Source: Anthoceros angustus (lineage: Eukaryota > Streptophyta > Anthocerotopsida > Anthocerotales > Anthocerotaceae). From it: DNA of 64,000 nt. Position 1 is the stretch's first letter; the number at the start of each line of letters is the position of its first letter. This document shows positions 11,884-23,248 of this stretch, piece after piece. The notes beneath the pieces were generated by a model. It saw only the letters and a list, made by a program, of their open reading frames with translations. It made no database searches and was not told the origin of the DNA. A program made the position numbers and the translations under genes. The stretch spans positions 434,001 to 498,000 of the forward strand of contig MU008174.1 of assembly GCA_010909165.1 (NCBI GenBank). The letters run 5' to 3'.

Positions 11884-14346
11884 ATGGCGTCGGGGAAGGC
11901 AGGTGTGCTGCCCACGCAGCTGGTGAAGCTGCTGGACTCGGACGGGAACCAGAAGGTGCGGGCCAGCAGCTACTACTATTTCAGCAGGGCGGTGTGGCGG
12001 GACATGGGTCTGATTAGGACCTGCTGCCTCTTCACGTTTCTGCTCATCACGTGAGTATCTCTGCCGCTCTCTGCCCTGTTGCTGTAGCCTGCTGGATGGG
12101 TGCTTGGCTTTTGGGCTGAGGCTAATTGACGTGCTTCTTGTGGGACAGGGCTGTGGGATTCCTGCTGCGAACTCCGGGTGGTGTTGGGTCCAGGAGCTTC
12201 TCGGACCTCAGTAGCTGCCATGGCCTGTCCTGGGAGAAGGACGTGAGAAGGTCTGCGCAACGTGAGGTGTGTTCGCAGCGCAACCCTGCTTTCCTCTCTT
12301 TGCTGCTCTTGATGCCGGCGATTTGCCTTCTACTGTGGGGATTCGCTCATGGCTTCTGTTTGCAGGAGACTGGCAAGTTAGTGGTTCTCGTTACCGGGGC
12401 TGCGGGCTTCGTCGGGTCGCATGTCTCCCTGGCTCTCAAGAAGCGGGGCGATGGAGTTGTGGGCTTGGACAACTTCAATGACTACTACCCCGTCGCTCTC
12501 AAGAGAGCTCGTGCTGCGAATCTTGAAAAGGCTGGAGTGTGAGTCCTCCTTCTTTGGTGCCAAAAGGACCCTCTTTATGCGCAGCGGTTCTGGTGTAATT
12601 CCGAGTCCTTGTGTTGCGGTCGCTCATCTTGCCGTGCGGGTGACAGGTTCATTGCAGAGGGCGACCTGAATGACGAGGAACTGCTTGCCAAGCTTTTCGA
12701 TATCGTGACCTTCACACATGTTCTGCATCTTGCCGCTCAGGTATTGTGAGGAGTGCCAGCAGCTTCTACGTCTCGTCCCTCCGGCTTTTTGGCTGGGCTC
12801 GTCGTGACGATGTTCTATGGCACGCAGGCTGGAGTACGGTATGCTACGAAGAACCCGATGGCTTATGTTGCCAGCAATGTTGCTGGGTTTGTCACGCTTC
12901 TTGAACAGTGCAAGGTGAGTTCAGCAGCCTGTACTTCCTTCTCAGTTGGGCATTTCTGTTGAAGTCCCTGCGTTTATGGGATCAGCCCTGAGCTCAGCTT
13001 CGTTTGCCTTCTGCTGCAGAAAGCCAATCCCCAGCCTGCAATTGTCTATGCTTCTTCCAGCAGCGTGTATGGGCTAAATAGCAAGGTATTTCGACTGTGA
13101 TGTCTCGTCATTGTTCTTAGCCTTAATTAAATACATCAGTGCATTCCGTGAATCCATGCAAGTGTCCCCTGCCTCACGAACGGTCGTATGCTCTGTAGAT
13201 TCCTTTCTCTGAAGACGATCGAACTGATCAACCCGCCAGCCTTTACGCTGCAACCAAGGCAAGCATCCCGGCATGTTTGAATGTTGGCGGCACGTGGAAC
13301 CGGTGGATGGATGACTGTAGACTAATGTGCTTTTTATGGTTCTGCTGTGCTCATGCAGAAAGCAGATGAAGCCATAGGTCACACCTACAACCACATTTAT
13401 GGTCTCTCCATCACTGCCCTAAGGTAGACATTCTTTATCGAGACTGGTTGCAGAACTTCACCTGTCTGTTTTGGGAGTACCGGATGTTGGACTTCTCCAG
13501 TCCAAAAGGCTGTACTGTCGTGTTTAATAACCTGCCATTCGTTGCCCGGCAGGTTTTTCACTGTATATGGCCCTTGGGGACGACCAGACATGGCGTATTT
13601 TTCTTTCACGCGGAACATCAACGAAGGAAGGGTATGTTCGAGTCAGCAGTCCAACATGTTCTCTAAGGTTACACACTGTGGCTGTGTCTGTCAACTGACC
13701 CGGCTGTTTCCTCACACAGCCTGTTAAAATCTTTCAAGGACACAATGGAGAGGAGTTGGCCCGGGATTTCACGTTCATTGACGATGTGGTGAAAGGCTGT
13801 GTGGGATCGTTGGACACAGCCTTGCCCAGTACTGGAAGCGGTGGGAAGAAAAAAGGGAAGGCACAGTTCAGAGTTTTCAACCTCGGGAACACACAACCTG
13901 TCACAGTTGGAAACTTTGTCGGTATCCTGGAGAAGCACCTGAAGAAGAAGGCTATCAGGAAGTAAGAGTCTGCTGAACACGAGATTGTGAGTTTCTCTTG
14001 TACACAGACACCCAGGTCACAGCGTTTCTGATCCTGTATGCACTGCTCTCCCGCAGTATTGTTCCGATGCCAAGTACAGGGGATGTGATGTTCACACACG
14101 CTAATATCACAAGAGCAAGAAAGGCACTTGGGTAAGTCAATTTTGTGTTTGCCACCTTTTGCAGACCTGCTTACATTCCTTCACTTGCATTTGTTTGTTC
14201 CCTTCTAACATTGCTTTTTTCCTCGCAGGTATCACCCTACAACGGACCTGGAAACTGGGTTGAAGCATTTCGTGAAGTGGTACTTGTCATACTATGCAGA
14301 AGGAAGTGGCAATGAAAACAGCCTCAATGGTTACACGGCTTACTAG
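11884..14346 (+). CDS. GAE: UDP-glucuronate 4-epimerase (GAE family), 12 exons
   Basis: Converts UDP-glucuronate to UDP-galacturonate for pectin synthesis; expected as a Golgi type II membrane enzyme. Exons: 11884-12050, 12149-12266, 12366-12538, 12647-12740, 12828-12914, 13020-13085, 13199-13258, 13359-13423, 13553-13631, 13720-13961, 14057-14131, 14229-14346. Phases all close, giving 447 residues, the usual family length. Visible are a membrane anchor (~42-62), the NAD-binding GAAGFVG (~106-112), the SSSSVYG serine region (~225-231) and the catalytic YAATK (~251-255). [14 protein letters not shown] and [12 protein letters not shown] are GAE signatures, and the C-terminus ends soon after WYLSYY. 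Intron 7 uses a GC donor (AAG/GCAAGC at 13259). The 3' half recurs immediately downstream in a damaged copy. Known seed-plant GAE genes are, as far as I recall, intron-poor, so 11 introns is notable. Confidence 0.93.
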
Positions 14347-14471
14347 TCCAAGAGCACTACCGTATCCTGGTGGCCAGCTGTGTTGCAGTTGACCTCAGCA
14401 AAGCTCCAACATCTTTCCTGCAACCGGAATGGTTTGATCTATGGGCAGGTTTCAGGCTGGCATTGCAGAAG
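13023..14471 (+). repeat. Tandem duplication B, copy 1 (~1.45 kb, GAE exons 6-12)
   Basis: This segment, which includes the intact GAE 3' exons, is repeated immediately downstream at 14472-15911. The join is at GCAGAAGG/GCCAATCC, inside exon-6-like sequence. Copy 1 carries the correct reading frames. Confidence 0.92.
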
Positions 14472-15784
14472 GCCAATCCCAGCCTGCAATTGTCTATGCT
14501 TCTTCCAGCAGCGTGTATGGGCTAAATAGCAAGGTATTTCGACTGTGATGTCTCGTCATTGTTCTTAGCCTTAATTAAATACATCAGTGCATTCCGTGAA
14601 TCCATGCAAGTGTCCCCTGCCTCACGAACGGTCGTATGCTCTGTAGATTCCTTTCTCTGAAGACGATCGAACTGATCAACCCGCCAGCCTTTACGCTGCA
14701 ACCAAGGCAAGCATCCCGGCATGTTTGAATGTTGGCGGCACGTGGAACCGGTGGATGGATGACTGTAGACTAATGTGCTTTTTATGGTTCTGCTGTGCTC
14801 ATGCAGAAAGCAGATGAAGCCATAGGTCACCTACAACCACATTTATGGTCTCCATCACTGCCCTAAGGTAGACATTCTTTATCGAGACTGGTTGCAGAAC
14901 TTCACCTGTCTGTTTTGGGAGTACCGGATGTTGGACTTCTCCAGTCCAAAAGGCTGTACTGTCGTGTTTAATAACCTGCCATTCGTTGCCCGGCAGGTTT
15001 TTCACTATGGCCCTTGGGACGACCAGACATGGCGTATTTTTCTTTCACGCGGAACATCAACGAAGGAAGGGTATGTTCAGTCAGCAGTCCAACATGTTCT
15101 CTAAGGTTACACACTGTGGCTGTGTCTGTCAACTGACCCGGCTGTTTCCTCACACAGCCTGTTAAAATCTTTCAAGGACACAATGGAGAGGAGTTGGCCC
15201 GGGATTTCACGTTCATTGACGATGTGGTGAAAGGCTGTGTGGGATCGTTGGACACAGCCTTGCCCAGTACTGAAGCGGTGGGAAGAAAAAGGGAAGGCAC
15301 AGTTCAGAGTTTTCAACCTCAGGGAACACACAACCTGTCACAGTTGGAAACTTTGTCGGTATCCTGGAGAAGCACCTGAAGAAGAAGGCTATCAGGAAGT
15401 AAGAGTCTGCTGAACACGAGATTGTGAGTTTCTCTTGTACACAGACACCCAGGTCACAGCGTTTCTGATCCTGTATGCACTGCTCTCCCGCAGTATTGTT
15501 CCGATGCCAAGTACAGGGGATGTGATGTTCACACACGCTAATATCACAAGAGCAAGAAAGGCACTTGGGTAAGTCAATTTTGTGTTTGCCACCTTTTGCA
15601 GACCTGCTTACATTCCCTTCACTTGCATTTGTTTGTTCCCTTCTAACATTGCTTTTTTCCTCGCAGGTATCACCCTACAACGGACCTGGAAACTGGGTTG
15701 AAGCATTTCGTGAAGTGGTACTTGTCATACTATGCAGAAGGAAGTGGCAATGAAAACAGCCTCAATGGTTACACGGCTTACTAG
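14472..15784 (+). pseudogene. Damaged tandem copy of GAE exons 6-12
   Basis: This repeats the GAE 3' half starting inside exon 6. Relative to the intact copy it has only indels: a lost AC in the exon-8 equivalent (near 14830), a shortened CTCTCC (near 14848), lost GTAT and one G in the exon-9 equivalent (near 15007-15020), lost bases near 15079, 15271 and 15285, and one extra base near 15320. No clear substitutions were noticed. It lacks a promoter and exons 1-5, so it cannot encode GAE as written. A false duplication in the assembly is at least as likely as a real pseudogene. The duplicated segment runs on to about 15911. Confidence 0.85.
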
Positions 15785-15912
15785 TCCAAGAGCACTACCG
15801 TATCCTGGTGGCCAGCTGTGTTGCAGTTGACCTCAGCAAAGCTCCAACATCTTTCCTGCAACCGGAATGGTTTGATCTATGGGCAGGTTTCAGGCTGGCA
15901 TTGCAGAAGGCC

Positions 15913-17254
15913 GTGGAAAGAGTGGACATCCCAATGAACCATTCTGATTCACGGTACCCAGTCCATCTGGGAAGGTGGTTGGATGCAATAATGGGGCTGG
16001 TCGGATGTATAAATACGCAAGAGCATGTATGGATGTGGGGCATCCAGATGCAGTACTAGCCTTACATCTGTGGATTTGAGGTCGAACTGGAACTTTCGAA
16101 GTCTCATCAGATGCAAGATTAGCCTTGCATCTACAAATGTAGGAAACAGGTGGGTGAGGAAGGCAGGGAACGGCTGTGCATATTGGCTTGATAATTCATT
16201 CTTTAATACCATTTGACAGTGACACTTAGATCTGTAAGTAATTTGATGAACTCGAAGTCTTGAACATGCCCATTAATTGCATTCATAAGACCTCCAGTGA
16301 GAACTTTTTTAGGACCTTCTGGACATTACCATGTTTTTGTTTTTCCATCTTGAATAACGCCTGCAAGAAGATTCTGCTCCCGAGCAGAAAAAAGTTGTGC
16401 AAAATTGTTTTGAAAGGTTTGCTTGTGTGCACTGACCGAGATTTCCCTTCACTGATGGTGTGACTCTGCTGAGACGTGATTGTGTCGTTCATGACGTAGC
16501 CAGCCTTTCTTTTACCTTTTTGCGTTACCAAACTCTGAAAATGTTTTGATCTCTCTTCTCCGCCAGGATTCCGGATTGGGGATACACTCTCACCTCTGTG
16601 GAAGCCAAGCTTCCTAAGTCAAGCAAGCATGATTTGATCTGATCCAGGATTTGAGAAAGTAGTCGGCTTAAGGCAACCTTGCAGGCAAGTTGCTATACCG
16701 TTTCACCTTCTATAATGTAAAACGGACTGTAGTGCGCTAAGTGCCCACTTTAGGGTAGTAGATCTTATCAATCGCAATCTTCCGACAGGCTCTTAGTCTC
16801 GCCGTTTTCTAGTTCCAGGATTTGCCACCCTAAACCCCCTCAGTCTTGAATCTCTGGATGGGGTGCCGCTCTTTCAAATATGCTGAAGTAAGACTCACAG
16901 ATCAGTGCCAATATGTGACAGAATCTCCACTTGACATTGCATCAAATACCTGTTGTGCATCCTGCATGTTGGAACAGTTGCTGTGAAAATAATCCTATCA
17001 CTCATGAAGCAGTCTGGATGCAATCGGCCCTGACTGTAGGAACTGGAAATGGACTTCCTAACCCTTCTGCAGTCTTCCTTGCTGAGGAGAAAAGGATGAA
17101 GCAGGCTGAAGAGATGATGAAGACAGGGCCATAGGTCGATGCAGAGAACGAAGATCCCTTCGCTCTCTTCATGGCAAGTCCAAGCATTCGCTACTGCTCT
17201 TATGCTGACACCCACAATATCCTCCTTCAAACGCTCGGCATGTTGTTCTACAGG
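15913..17254. other. Spacer with no supportable gene
   Basis: Moderately AT-rich sequence downstream of the GAE duplicate. The first few hundred bases may be GAE 3' UTR. Small ORFs here show no family signature and no linked splice sites. Confidence 0.5.
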
Positions 17255-18299
17255 TCAGAGTTCATCCCTGTGTCTTCGTCCCATTTTGTATATTATTTCT
17301 TCCTGTTGCAGTATTGCCCCTTTTGGAACGCAACCCTTGCGCAGACCCGGCCCTAGCACCAGCCTCCATGGCGGCCACTGCAGGGTGTTCCGTCCCCTCC
17401 ACCACTGACCTGGTCCCTTCGCCACGGTCGTCCGTCGTCCTTTCCTCCATCTTTTCTCTATCCTTTCTCCATCCTTTCTCTTCAGTGGATGATAAAAACT
17501 TCTTCCTCCTGAAACCGTGGCCACCTGTGGGCCCGAATTTGCCCTCACTTCCCTCCATATCACACTCAATTTCTCCCAACCCGGAATCACTGCGCAACCT
17601 AGGTCAGTGTCAGGATCCGGTTGATAACCCAGCCCGAGCTGACGCAGCAAAACCACAGCTTCCGGCTCATCTTCACCCACTGCAAACCCCTGCGACGTGG
17701 TGTTTCTGTTCAGGGCCTGCCCGATCAATCTCGCCCCTGTCAGATCCAACCCAACACCCACAATTCTCAAGTCATGCAGAGATGGGCATACTTTCGGATT
17801 CAGCAGCTCCGCCACTAGATCGGCCCCGCCTGCTACGCACACGTCCCCTCCGCCCACCTTGTTCTGCGACAGGTCCAGGAAGCGATTCGTGTTTGGGTTG
17901 GCCTTCAGCGAGCTGCAAATGTAAAACAACCAGTTCTTCCGCTCAGCTCGGTCCCCGATCTCGTACCACGGCCTCAGCCGGATAGTTTTGAGTGTGACAT
18001 TGTCCGATGGCGCTGAAGGCCAACCGCCAATTCTGCTCTGCAACAGTCAGTGGCCCGGGATTGTACCGCTTGAAGCAGTGCCCGTAATCGGACACATTCA
18101 AATTCAGCTCAGTGACCGGGGTGTGAGTGTCGGATGAGGAAGGCTGCAGCCTCTCCTTCAAGGCCGCAGGAAGGGGTTCCGGATCCTGGTGGCAGCCGCT
18201 GCTACAACTTGCTACGATCCTCACAATTGTGTACAGAAACCAGCCTAGCCGGCCAATCCCACACCTTGTGATAATCCACACATCCCGTGCCCAAACCAC
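17255..18299 (-). pseudogene. LRR-like protein gene, frameshifted or misassembled
   Basis: Two overlapping minus-strand frames encode one continuous theme. The upstream frame (18299 down to about 18005) ends in NWRLAFSAI, and a different frame continues with SDNVTLKTIRLRPWYEIGD and a ribonuclease-inhibitor-like leucine pattern (FLDLSQNKVGGG, LHDLRIVGVGLDLTGARLIGQALNRNTT), roughly residues 20-120 of the 262-codon ORF. A one-base frame change near 18005 separates them. The C-terminal part (after about 17650) is Arg/Lys/Gly-rich and may be intron or noncoding read-through. Whether this is a pseudogene, an intron-containing gene or a sequencing error cannot be decided here. The LRR assignment is from pattern only. 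Confidence 0.4.
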
Positions 18300-20251
18300 T
18301 CGGCCATGTTGAATTACATGTCAGCGCTTGTCGTATAAAAATTACATTCTCTTTTGCAAGACTTGTATGGGAAAAATCGTTTGAACGGGGGGATGGCAGG
18401 GCCAATGGGCCAAGGAAAGATAGGCAACATAGCCAAGGAGAGAAGCAGTCATGGTCTACATCATGGTTTAGATCCTTACCGTAGGTCTAGGTTTATTTTT
18501 AATTAAAAATATTTTATTGAAAATATTCTTTTATTTAGATGTTGATGTACAAACCATGTACAATTTATGAATTTACCTTGTTATCCTCAAATTTCTAAGA
18601 CACCACCATCCATAATGGTGCAAGTTTTAGGATTGTTGATCCTAATTCTGTAGGGCAAGGCATATCGTGAAAATCAGTTATTGCCGACCACGAAAACATT
18701 CGATTTCCTTTCTTCATATAACTCAGGATGACCAGAATTGCAATCAAGGAATGTATTTCAAGGTTTTTTTTCTAAATAATTCAATTATTTATATGAATGA
18801 AGATCTATTAATATTACCTAAAAAGGTATTATGAGATATTAAGTCTTTAGACACTTAGTAATCTTTGTAGTTTTAAGTTATACAAGAATCTTGTTTTTTC
18901 CTCACTTCCATGGAGGTACTCTCATCCTTATCAATTAAAGTACTATTAAGGTGTCGAGGACACTAGCATTGAAGATGATAGATTGCGGTGTGATGGTGAG
19001 TCTAAGTGGTAGGTATCCACAACTCTCAGAGTTACAATTTTTCAGCGGGTCCAAAACATACTTTCTAGTTTGGACGGATGCCATCTTATGCGAAGCAATT
19101 TCTACTATATGTGGGATGCATGGGCGTGAGGGTGACCCATAAGTTTCTTCACATAGGTTCCACAACTCTTCGAGTTACAATTTTTCAGCGAGTCTAAAAC
19201 ATACTTTCTAGTTTGGACGGATGCCATCTTATGCTAAGCAATTTCTACTATATGTGGGATGCATGGGCGTGAGGGTAACCCATAAGTTTCTTCACATAGG
19301 TTCCACAACTCTTAGAGTTACAATTTTTCAGCTAGTCCAAAATATACTTTCTAGTTTGGATGGACGTTTGTGTTGTCAGCTTTGCTTTTGGAAAGATGTC
19401 ATCTTATGCTAAGCAATTTCTACTATTTGTGGGATGCATGGGTGTGAGGGTGACCCATAAGGTTCTCCACATAGGTTGGTAAAGCCGGTTTCAAATTTGT
19501 TGTTTCCACTATAATTATTCGAGGGAAAGCATCATTTTCCATAACATTACATAACATTTTTCAACTCAAATGCGGGCACTTGCATCTTATTAAAATTATG
19601 TTCTGTTTTTTAGGAAAAAGTTTGGTGGTGATAGAATAGGAAGGCAACGCGAACACACTAAATAAGATAAGCAACATGGTGCAAGCCACAAGCCAGGCAG
19701 AGAACCATTCATGGTTCATGTTATGTTTGGTAATCTGTATATTTTTAAGTTATAAAAAAATTATATTTCAAATACTATTATAAAGATACTCACTTCCTCA
19801 ACTATTGAAATATCAAATGAGACATTTATGGACTCAAACACCCCTAACCTTGCGGATGGTTCAGGTTTTGTTCAAGGTTTCCATAATCTTACGACTACAA
19901 AGCATACACTTATGCCCACAATTTTGACCTACACTTTCCGTTAACAGAAGGGCCGAATGATGGATAGACTACCCTGCGTAGTTGTGATAGATAAATCCCC
20001 TCAAGCTGATGGGCTCAATTGCAGCAAGTTAAAAATTAATCTTCAGCTTCGTGTGCAAATCCGCCTCGAGGAATGACATGCAGGTAGACAGTATCCGGGT
20101 GTTATGGATCTGGCGCCAGGAAGGCGCATCACAGACGAAAGGGAAGGAGAAAACGGAGCACAAAAAGCTTCGATCGATGAATCGATAACGCATTGCATTG
20201 CAGGTGGTGCTTCTGCTTCTGTTTCTTGCAACCACGGGTTCAGGTCAGCCC
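18300..20251. other. AT-rich spacer upstream of the PPR gene
   Basis: Strongly AT-rich from about 18480 to 19860, in contrast with both sides. It holds a 143-bp tandem repeat (19017-19480) and the start of duplication C (from 19663). No gene is seen. Confidence 0.6.
19017..19480 (+). repeat. 143-bp tandem repeat, three units
   Basis: Units begin at about 19017, 19160 and 19303 with CCACAACTCT. Each contains ACATACTTTCTAGTTTGGA and GTGGGATGCATGGGCGTGAG. The third unit has a ~25-bp insertion. Units differ by substitutions as well as indels, so unlike the large duplications in this window the array looks genuinely diverged. Confidence 0.9.
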
Positions 20252-21456
20252 ATGGCTGTGTGGAGCTTTGCAATGGAGTCAGGCAAAGGGCAACAGGACC
20301 TGTGGTGGGGGCAGTTTTCTGGGACCCAGAAAATTGGTGGCTTAACAGGCGTTGTAGGAAGAGGTCCCGCTCGCTTGAATTCAAGGTGCGCCAGCGTTGC
20401 AAGAAATCCGGTCCGTGTAGGAGAATGTCGGACTGGAGAAGGTCCTGGATCCAATAGGGGCGTGACGGCTGAAGATGTCAGAGAGCTTTGTCATCAGGGG
20501 AATGTTGCTGAGGCTGTTGAGGCTCTGGGAGTTCTGGTGCAGACACAGGCTAGTGTTTCCAAGACTGATTTCTATACAGTTCTGAGGAGATGTTTGGTGA
20601 GGGATCTCGTTCTGGGTCGCCGGGTGCATGCTTTCACGGTGAAAGTCGGGTCTGAGTCGGATACGTTCCTGTGCAACCACATGCTGCGGATGTATGCTTC
20701 GCATGGCAGGTTAGAGGAAGCGATGGATGTGTTCACCATGGTTGCAGAACCAGATGTCTTCATGTGGTCTTCCATCATTTCTGCACACGTTAAACACGGT
20801 CGAGACAAGCAGGCCATACAGCTGTACCGTGAAATGCGTGGGTCAAGTGTGAAGCCAGATGGGCATGTCTTTGTGGCTGCCCTTCAGGCTTGTGCAAGGG
20901 CAGCAGACTTGGAAGCTGGGCAGCAGGTGCATGCTGATGTGATGGCCACTGGTGAGGAGCCTGATTTATTTGTGTCTAGTTCCTTGGTGGACATGTATGC
21001 AAAGTGTGGCAGCTTGGAAGACGCTCGGAGAGTGTTCAATGGACTCAGTCGAAAGGATGCGGTGACATGGAATGCGATGATAGCAGGACATTCCCAGCAG
21101 GGCATGGGCCAGGAAGCGCTTCGTCTCTACAGTGCCATGAAAGAAGAGGCACGGAGGTACCTACGTCTGTGACATTTGTGTGCCTTCTGCAGGCATGTGC
21201 AAATGCGGCAGCGTTACAGCTGGGGAGCTGCATGCACAGATTGAAGAACAACGGCTTCATGCTGATGTGTTTGTGGCCAGCAGCATGTATGTGAAGTGTG
21301 GCAGCCTGCAGGAGGCTCGGAGAGTTTTGATGGACTTAGTTCGAAGAATGTGGTGACATGGAGTGCCATGGTGGCAGGATATTCTCAGCAGGGAAGGGGC
21401 AGGAAGCCCTTGATCTGTACAAGTCTATGCAAGAGGAAGGGGTAGCTGCACCTGAT
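19663..21456 (+). repeat. Tandem duplication C, copy 1 (~1.79 kb)
   Basis: Begins at TAAGATAAGCAACATGG and ends inside the PPR reading frame at GCACCTGATT. It matches 21457-23248. The reading frame is good in most of the copy but breaks close to the 3' end, near the join. Confidence 0.92.
20252..21172 (+). CDS. PPR protein, N-terminal part (duplication C copy 1)
   Basis: The first ATG of the open frame is at 20252; the frame extends upstream only through a non-ATG start. The N-terminus (~70 residues) is Gly/Arg/Ser-rich and could be an organelle transit peptide. Then come PLS-type pentatricopeptide repeats, with DTFLCNHMLRMYASHGRLEEA, PDVFMWSSIISAHVKHG and DLFVSSSLVDMYAKCGSLEDA, as found in plant organellar RNA-binding and RNA-editing factors. 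After codon ~300 a missing G near 21150 shifts the frame; further missing bases follow up to the join at 21456 (around 21228, 21285, 21329 and 21396). The equivalent bases are present in copy 2. The intact gene is therefore probably copy 1 for the 5' part plus copy 2 for the 3' part. Confidence 0.8.
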   Translation: MAVWSFAMESGKGQQDLWWGQFSGTQKIGGLTGVVGRGPARLNSRCASVARNPVRVGECRTGEGPGSNRGVTAEDVRELCHQGNVAEAVEALGVLVQTQASVSKTDFYTVLRRCLVRDLVLGRRVHAFTVKVGSESDTFLCNHMLRMYASHGRLEEAMDVFTMVAEPDVFMWSSIISAHVKHGRDKQAIQLYREMRGSSVKPDGHVFVAALQACARAADLEAGQQVHADVMATGEEPDLFVSSSLVDMYAKCGSLEDARRVFNGLSRKDAVTWNAMIAGHSQQGMGQEALRLYSAMKEEARRYLRL

Positions 21457-23248
21457 TAAGATAAGCAACATGGTGCAAGCCACAAGCCGTGAGAGAACCA
21501 TTCATGGTTCATGTTATATTTAGTAATCTGTATATTTTTAAGTTATAAAAAATTATATTTCAAATACTATTATAAAGATACTCACTTCCTCAACTATTGA
21601 AATATCAAATGAGACATTTATGGACTCAAACACTAACCTTGCGGATGGTTCAGGTTTTGTTCAAGGTTTCCATAATCTTTACAAAGCATACACTTATGCC
21701 CACAATTTTGACCTACACTTTCCGTTAACAGAAGGGCCGAATGATGGATAGACTACCCTGCGTAGTTGTGATAGATAAATCCTCAAGCTGATGGGCTCAA
21801 TTGCAGCAAGTTAAAATTAATCTTCAACTTCGTGTGCAAATCCGCCTCGAGGAATGACATGCAGGTAGACAGTATCCGGTGTTATGGATCTGGCGCCAGG
21901 AAGGCGCATCACAGACGAAAGGGAAGGAGAAAACGGAGCACAAAAGCTTCGATCGATGAATCGATAACGCATTGCATTGCAGGTGGTGCTTCTGCTTCTG
22001 TTTCTTGCAACCACGGGTTCAGGTCAGCCCATGGCTGTGTGGAGCTTTGCAATGGAGTCAGGCAAAGGGCAACAGGACCTGTGGTGGGGGCAGTTTTCTG
22101 GGACCCAGAAAATTGGTGGCTTAACAGGCGTTGTAGGAAGAGGTCCCGCTCGCTTGAATTCAAGGTGCGCCAGCGTTGCAAGAAATCCGGTCCGTGTAGG
22201 AGAATGTCGGACTGGAGAAGGTCCTGGATCAATAGGGGCGTGACGGCTGAAGATGTCAGAGAGCTTTGTCATCAGGGGAATGTTGCTGAGGCTGTTGAGG
22301 CTCTGGGAGTTCTGGTGCAGACACAGGCTAGTGTTTCAAGACTGATTTCTATACAGTTCTGAGGAGATGTTTGGTGAGGATCTCGTTCTGGGTCGCCAGG
22401 TGCATGCTTTCACGGTGAAAGTCAGGTCTGAGTCGGATACGTTCCTGTGCAACCACATGCTGCGGATGTATGCTTCGCATGGCAGGTTAGAGGAAGCGAT
22501 GGATGTGTTCACCATGGTTGCAGAACCAGATGTCTTCATGTGGTCTTCCATCATTTCTGCACACGTTAAACACGGTCGAGACAAGCAGGCCATACAGCTG
22601 TACCGTGAAATGCGTGGGTCAAGTGTGAAGCCAGATGGGCATGTCTTTGTGGCTGCCCTTCAGGCTTGTGCAAGGCAGCAGACTTGGAAGCTGGGCAGCA
22701 GGTGCATGCTGATGTGATGGCCACTGGTGAGGAGCCTGATTTATTTGTGTCTAGTTCCTTGGTGGACATGTATGCAAAGTGTGGCAGCTTGGAAGACGCT
22801 CGGAGAGTGTTCAATGGACTCAGTCGAAAGGATGCGGTGACATGGAATGCGATGATAGCAGGACATTCCCAGCAGGGCATGGGCCAGGAAGCGCTTCGTC
22901 TCTACAGTGCCATGAAAGAAGAGGGCACGGAGGTACCTACGTCTGTGACATTTGTGTGCCTTCTGCAGGCATGTGCAAATGCGGCAGCGTTACAGCTGGG
23001 AAGGGAGCTGCATGCACAGATTGAAGAACAACGGCTTCATGCTGATGTGTTTGTGGCCAGCAGTTTGTTGAGCATGTATGTGAAGTGTGGCAGCCTGCAG
23101 GAGGCTCGGAGAGTTTTTGATGGACTTAGTTCGAAGAATGTGGTGACATGGAGTGCCATGGTGGCAGGATATTCTCAGCAGGGGAAGGGGCAGGAAGCCC
23201 TTGATCTGTACAAGTCTATGCAAGAGGAAGGGGTAGCTGCACCTGATT
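21457..23248 (+). repeat. Tandem duplication C, copy 2 (~1.79 kb)
   Basis: Repeats the AT-rich leader and the 5' half of the PPR gene. Relative to copy 1 it lacks single bases near 22230, 22337, 22379 and 22676, and is open thereafter. Errors lie on the side of the copy nearest the join, the mirror image of copy 1. Confidence 0.92.

Noticed and set aside
20198-20251. Hydrophobic start of the PPR frame (QVVLLLLFLATTG), signal-peptide-like
   Set aside because: The frame here begins with TTG, not ATG, and a plant PPR protein would not be expected to enter the secretory pathway. The first ATG is 20252.
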